Positions 22,239 through 24,238 of a stretch of DNA of 24,238 bases are shown here, in pieces. Position 1 is the first letter of the stretch, and each line of letters starts with the position of its first letter. A program made the position numbers and the translations under genes. The stretch spans positions 1 through 24,238 of the forward strand of contig CAZLGJ010000033.1 in assembly GCA_964559075.1 (NCBI GenBank), given 5' to 3'. The notes beneath the pieces are model-generated. The model was not told the DNA's origin, did no database searches, and was given only the letters and a program-made list of their open reading frames with translations. This DNA is from Opacimonas sp964559075. GTDB lineage: Bacteria > Pseudomonadota > Gammaproteobacteria > Enterobacterales > Alteromonadaceae.

Positions 22239-22880
22239 TTAAACGATAACAACGATTGCCGTGCGAGGTCGGATACTCAGGGGGCGCTGTGTCACAAATG
22301 TCTCAAACTGTGGCGCGTCCGTTTGCCAAATACTGACTTTAGTGGACGTCATGAATCCAAGTGGGAAGGGCACTTCGTGATGATCAAAGGACAGATTCAC
22401 AATAATATAAATGCGTTTATCAGGATGGCGAAAGTAGTAACCAACTATCCCACTGTCACTATTTTCAACGTATAGCTCAGGCGGGATATTGCCAAATACG
22501 GCGTCGCTGATAGGGTGCTCAAAGAGTTCCAAAAGCTCCGCGCTAGCAGTCGTTTTATCGCCAGTTAAGGTGGTGTAAATTAGCGCAAGTTGTTCATCTA
22601 GTGGTGCAAATTGCTCCGTTGTATTTACCGACGGTGTTTCGATATTTGCAGGGAATGATTGAATAATGTCACTGAGCAAACTAATAGAACGCTGTGCTAC
22701 TGTTAGGTTTGCAAAACCCATTAAAGACTGATGCAGATTAAGACGTGTTTGAGGCACAGCCGCTTGCACTGCGTAGTCTTGATTTTTAGCAGGAGGAGCA
22801 GGCTGGCAGCCGAACAGCAGTAAAAGTACGCCTACACAGAGTAAGCTATGGGAAGTTTTATTTACAAAAACCGGCGACAT
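22239..22880 (-). CDS. Lipoprotein with a C-terminal amylase-like beta domain
   Basis: A 213-residue lipoprotein; ATG 22880 has AAGGT 6 nt upstream. The signal ends in LLFGC (C25). Residues about 30-130 are helical and unassigned. Residues about 135-213 (GIVGYYFRHPDKRIYIIVNL, then SFDHHEVPFP, ending PLSIRPRTAIVVIV) have the order and strand pattern of the small all-beta domain that ends GH13 alpha-amylases and oligo-1,6-glucosidases, where a hydrophobic 'iyvvlNfs' strand and a terminal 'l.p..avvl' strand are characteristic. No GH13 catalytic barrel is present. Either a shed C-terminal module with a binding role or coincidental similarity. Convergent with and abutting sbcC. Lipoprotein call firm, domain resemblance from memory. 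Confidence 0.7.
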   Translation of the reverse strand: MSPVFVNKTSHSLLCVGVLLLLFGCQPAPPAKNQDYAVQAAVPQTRLNLHQSLMGFANLTVAQRSISLLSDIIQSFPANIETPSVNTTEQFAPLDEQLALIYTTLTGDKTTASAELLELFEHPISDAVFGNIPPELYVENSDSGIVGYYFRHPDKRIYIIVNLSFDHHEVPFPLGFMTSTKVSIWQTDAPQFETFVTQRPLSIRPRTAIVVIV

Positions 22881-22913
22881 GTCTGTACCTTGAGTCAGTT
22901 ATATCCGTTTCTG

Positions 22914-22936
22914 AAGATTGATACGCTATAAATCTT
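22914..22936 (+). promoter_or_regulatory. Inverted repeat upstream of the antitoxin–toxin-tail fusion
   Basis: AAGATT (22914-22919), 11 nt, AATCTT (22931-22936), about 40 bp upstream of ATG 22975. It is positioned to be an antitoxin operator. The arms are short and A/T-rich, so chance is possible. Confidence 0.25.
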
Positions 22937-22974
22937 AATCTAGATGTTGCGTAATTCCATTTTTGGTAGGGTTT

Positions 22975-23304
22975 ATGCTAAATGTGACGGTGACTGAATT
23001 TAGGGCAAATATGATGTCGTATATTAAAAAAATACAAACGGGAGAATCAATCAACCTGACTAGCCACAACAAAGTAGTTGCGCAACTGCGCCCACCAAGT
23101 ACAGCTCAAGCAGATGCAATGGCCCAGCTCGATAAAATCGCGCAAGAATCGCAACTAGGGGATGTGATTGCGCCGATTGATAGCGACTGGAATGCTGATC
23201 CCGCTGATCGCATTATTTTAGCCACAACACTAGTGCGTAATGCCAAGTTAATTACGGCAGATAAAAATTTATTGGATTTTCAGCAAGTTAATACAGTCTG
23301 GTAA
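22975..23304 (+). CDS. Phd/YefM-type antitoxin fused in frame to the C-terminal tail of a PIN toxin
   Basis: A 109-residue chimaera. ATG 22975 is preferred by family (MLNVTVTEFRANMMSYIKKI); a TTG at 22963 is in frame but precedes the conserved start. Residues 1-73 are a complete Phd/YefM antitoxin: DNA-binding N-terminal half with LTSHNKVVAQLRPP, then the toxin-binding half ending LGDVIAPIDSDW. Residues 75-109 (DPADRIILATTLVRNAK, then LITADKNLLDFQQVNTVW) are the last third of a VapC-like PIN domain with its third and fourth acidic residues (D78, D96); the first two are missing, so no ribonuclease activity is expected. An internal deletion that removed the antitoxin stop and two thirds of the toxin while keeping frame explains it. 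It may still repress or neutralise related systems. Confidence 0.82.
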   Translation: MLNVTVTEFRANMMSYIKKIQTGESINLTSHNKVVAQLRPPSTAQADAMAQLDKIAQESQLGDVIAPIDSDWNADPADRIILATTLVRNAKLITADKNLLDFQQVNTVW

Positions 23305-23340
23305 GGGATCACCATCAATTATCCGAAGGATACCTAAACG

Positions 23341-24012
23341 CTATCGCTTTGCCCGCTTCTGCGCAGCTTTCAAATATTCATTGATAAAACTCTTACGCCC
23401 GTATTTACGGGTGATTTCACAATTATCTAGGACAAAACCCCGCGCGGGGCAGAACTCGCGGCCGTAGAAGATGATCTGTAGATGCAGAGCATTCCACTTT
23501 TCACGCGGGAACAAGCGCTTTGCATCACGCTCGGTTTGCTCGACGCTCTTGCCATTTGTTAGGCCCCAGCGATACATCAAGCGATGTATATGAGTATCGA
23601 CAGGAAAAGCGGGTATGCCAAAGGCTTGGGCCACTACCACCGATGCCGTCTTGTGACCGACTCCCGGTAATGTTTCAAGCGCTTCAAGTGACTCTGGAAC
23701 GATACCGCTGTATTCATTGATCAAAATATGTGACAAATCGAAGATGGCTTGGGATTTCCGTGGAGATAACCCGCACGGGCGAATGATGGCTTTAATCTCT
23801 TCCACACTCAGCTGCGCCATATCATAAGGGTTATCAGCGAGCGCAAACAAGGCTGGCGTGACTTGGTTAACGCGCTCGTCGGTACACTGCGCCGATAATA
23901 AAACCGCAATCAGTAAGGTAAAAGGGTTGGTGTGGTCGAGCGGAACGGGCGTTTCGGGATAAAGGCGTTCCAGTATCGCGATAATGTCTGCGACTTTTTC
24001 AGCTTTGGTCAT
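23341..24012 (-). CDS. nth: Endonuclease III, variant with incomplete iron–sulfur cluster site
   Basis: Base-excision glycosylase/AP lyase for oxidised pyrimidines. Start ATG 24012 (MTKAEKVADI); a GTG-started extension to 24090 runs over the predicted -10 and has no homologous sequence. 223 residues against 211 in E. coli. The helix-hairpin-helix is LPGVGHKTASVVVAQAFG with catalytic K121, and catalytic D139 is in PVDTHIHRL; LLIAVLLSAQCTD is intact. The C-terminal cluster loop normally has C-x6-C-x2-C-x5-C. Here the aligned positions are C188, L195, C198 and Y204, so two of four ligands are gone and a 4Fe-4S cluster is unlikely. I recall related cluster-less forms in Bacteroidetes. Convergent with the antitoxin–toxin-tail fusion, 36 bp apart. 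Glycosylase call firm. Confidence 0.93.
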   Translation of the reverse strand: MTKAEKVADIIAILERLYPETPVPLDHTNPFTLLIAVLLSAQCTDERVNQVTPALFALADNPYDMAQLSVEEIKAIIRPCGLSPRKSQAIFDLSHILINEYSGIVPESLEALETLPGVGHKTASVVVAQAFGIPAFPVDTHIHRLMYRWGLTNGKSVEQTERDAKRLFPREKWNALHLQIIFYGREFCPARGFVLDNCEITRKYGRKSFINEYLKAAQKRAKR

Positions 24013-24049
24013 CTTAGTTATCGATTGCTTTAATATGAAAATAAAGTCG

Positions 24050-24055
24050 ATTATA
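24050..24055 (-). promoter_or_regulatory. Probable -10 element of nth
   Basis: A perfect TATAAT on the reverse strand, 38 nt before the ATG. The -35 position 17 nt upstream (TTTCAT) matches poorly, so only the -10 is supported. Confidence 0.35.
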
Positions 24056-24108
24056 TCGCCATCTAGAGGCAAATGAAACTTATGTGACACAAGCTAAATA
24101 TGACAATA

Positions 24109-24142
24109 CTGTAATAAAACTGTCATACAAGACCTTTATCAT
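24109..24142 (+). promoter_or_regulatory. Pho box and PhoB-dependent promoter of the gene at the right edge
   Basis: CTGTAAT (24109-24115), AAAA, CTGTCAT (24120-24126): two 7-bp half-sites with a 4-bp A-rich spacer, almost the E. coli consensus. The -10 TATCAT (24137-24142) begins exactly 10 nt after the box. The predicted transcript leads straight into the ATG at 24204. Confidence 0.88.
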
Positions 24143-24203
24143 TTCCGCAGTTTTAAATTGCCATAATCATCATGATCCGGCTCCATAAAAATAGGTCCAT
24201 ACT

Positions 24204-24238
24204 ATGAATCGCGTAACCTCTCTTATGGCTCTGATTGT
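24204..24238 (+). CDS. Start of an exported protein under Pho control (only 11 codons visible)
   Basis: ATG 24204, with AGG about 8 nt upstream, begins MNRVTSLMALI, which reads as the positively charged and hydrophobic start of a signal peptide. The window ends after 35 nt. The Pho box 80 bp upstream predicts induction by phosphate starvation, so a phosphate-binding protein, phosphatase or porin would fit. The product cannot be identified from what is visible. Confidence 0.6.
   Translation, partial: MNRVTSLMALI

Noticed and set aside
24013..24090. Longer Nth start (GTG 24090)
   Set aside because: The extension overlaps the TATAAT -10 and has no counterpart in endonuclease III proteins; ATG 24012 fits the family.
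1..24238. tRNA, rRNA or CRISPR arrays
   Set aside because: No cloverleaf-like segment, rRNA signature or regularly spaced repeat was seen in any intergenic region.

Overview
The window looks like chromosome from a marine gammaproteobacterium, most likely of the Alteromonadales type. The reasons are intermediate base composition, gammaproteobacterial SbcCD, ZigA–DUF1826, PhoX-family and HflK/HflC-like proteins, many Sec lipoproteins, and E. coli-like Pho and Zur boxes. I have not tested this by database search. Two housekeeping genes, aconitase B at the left end and endonuclease III at the right end, look more like versions I associate with Bacteroidetes than the E. coli forms.

Layout. 1–1331 (-): N-terminal part of acnB. 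1513–2159 (-): secreted cysteine-containing protein broken by one frameshift. 2342–2994 (+): intact ribbon-helix-helix/PIN toxin–antitoxin pair. 2995–4179: no intact gene, but two decayed ones, a LytTR membrane regulator (-) and the 3' part of an outer-membrane beta-barrel gene (+). 4180–6345 (-): lipoprotein prolyl oligopeptidase. 6433–11584 (-): four tightly coupled genes, namely a di-haem lipoprotein, a cation-diffusion-facilitator domain fused to an SPFH domain, an HflC-like protein and an HflK-like protein. This is the most unusual unit in the window. 11685–15840 (-): two extracytoplasmic phosphorus-scavenging lipoproteins, a collagen-tethered PhoX-family phosphatase and a three-domain metallophosphoesterase, each behind its own Pho box. 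15943–17767 (-): zigA and a DUF1826 gene, with a Zur box in front. 17985–22238 (+): sbcD–sbcC, divergent from zigA. 22239–22880 (-): lipoprotein ending in an amylase-C-like beta domain, stop to stop with sbcC. 22975–23304 (+): an antitoxin fused in frame to the tail of a PIN toxin. 23341–24012 (-): nth with an incomplete iron–sulfur site. 24204–end (+): start of an exported protein behind a third Pho box.

How the parts fit together. Three promoters share one design: 7-bp PhoB half-sites at an 11-bp step, with a -10 hexamer exactly 10 nt after the last half-site. The region is therefore in part a phosphate-starvation locus: two surface phosphatases and probably a third exported product. Zinc limitation is represented by the Zur box–zigA–DUF1826 unit. 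The di-haem/CDF–SPFH/HflC/HflK operon is predicted to build a membrane SPFH assembly that carries its own metal-transporter domain. Its function is unknown to me. Scars of gene loss (LytTR, barrel protein, PIN toxin, frameshifted secreted protein) cluster near the toxin–antitoxin genes at both ends.
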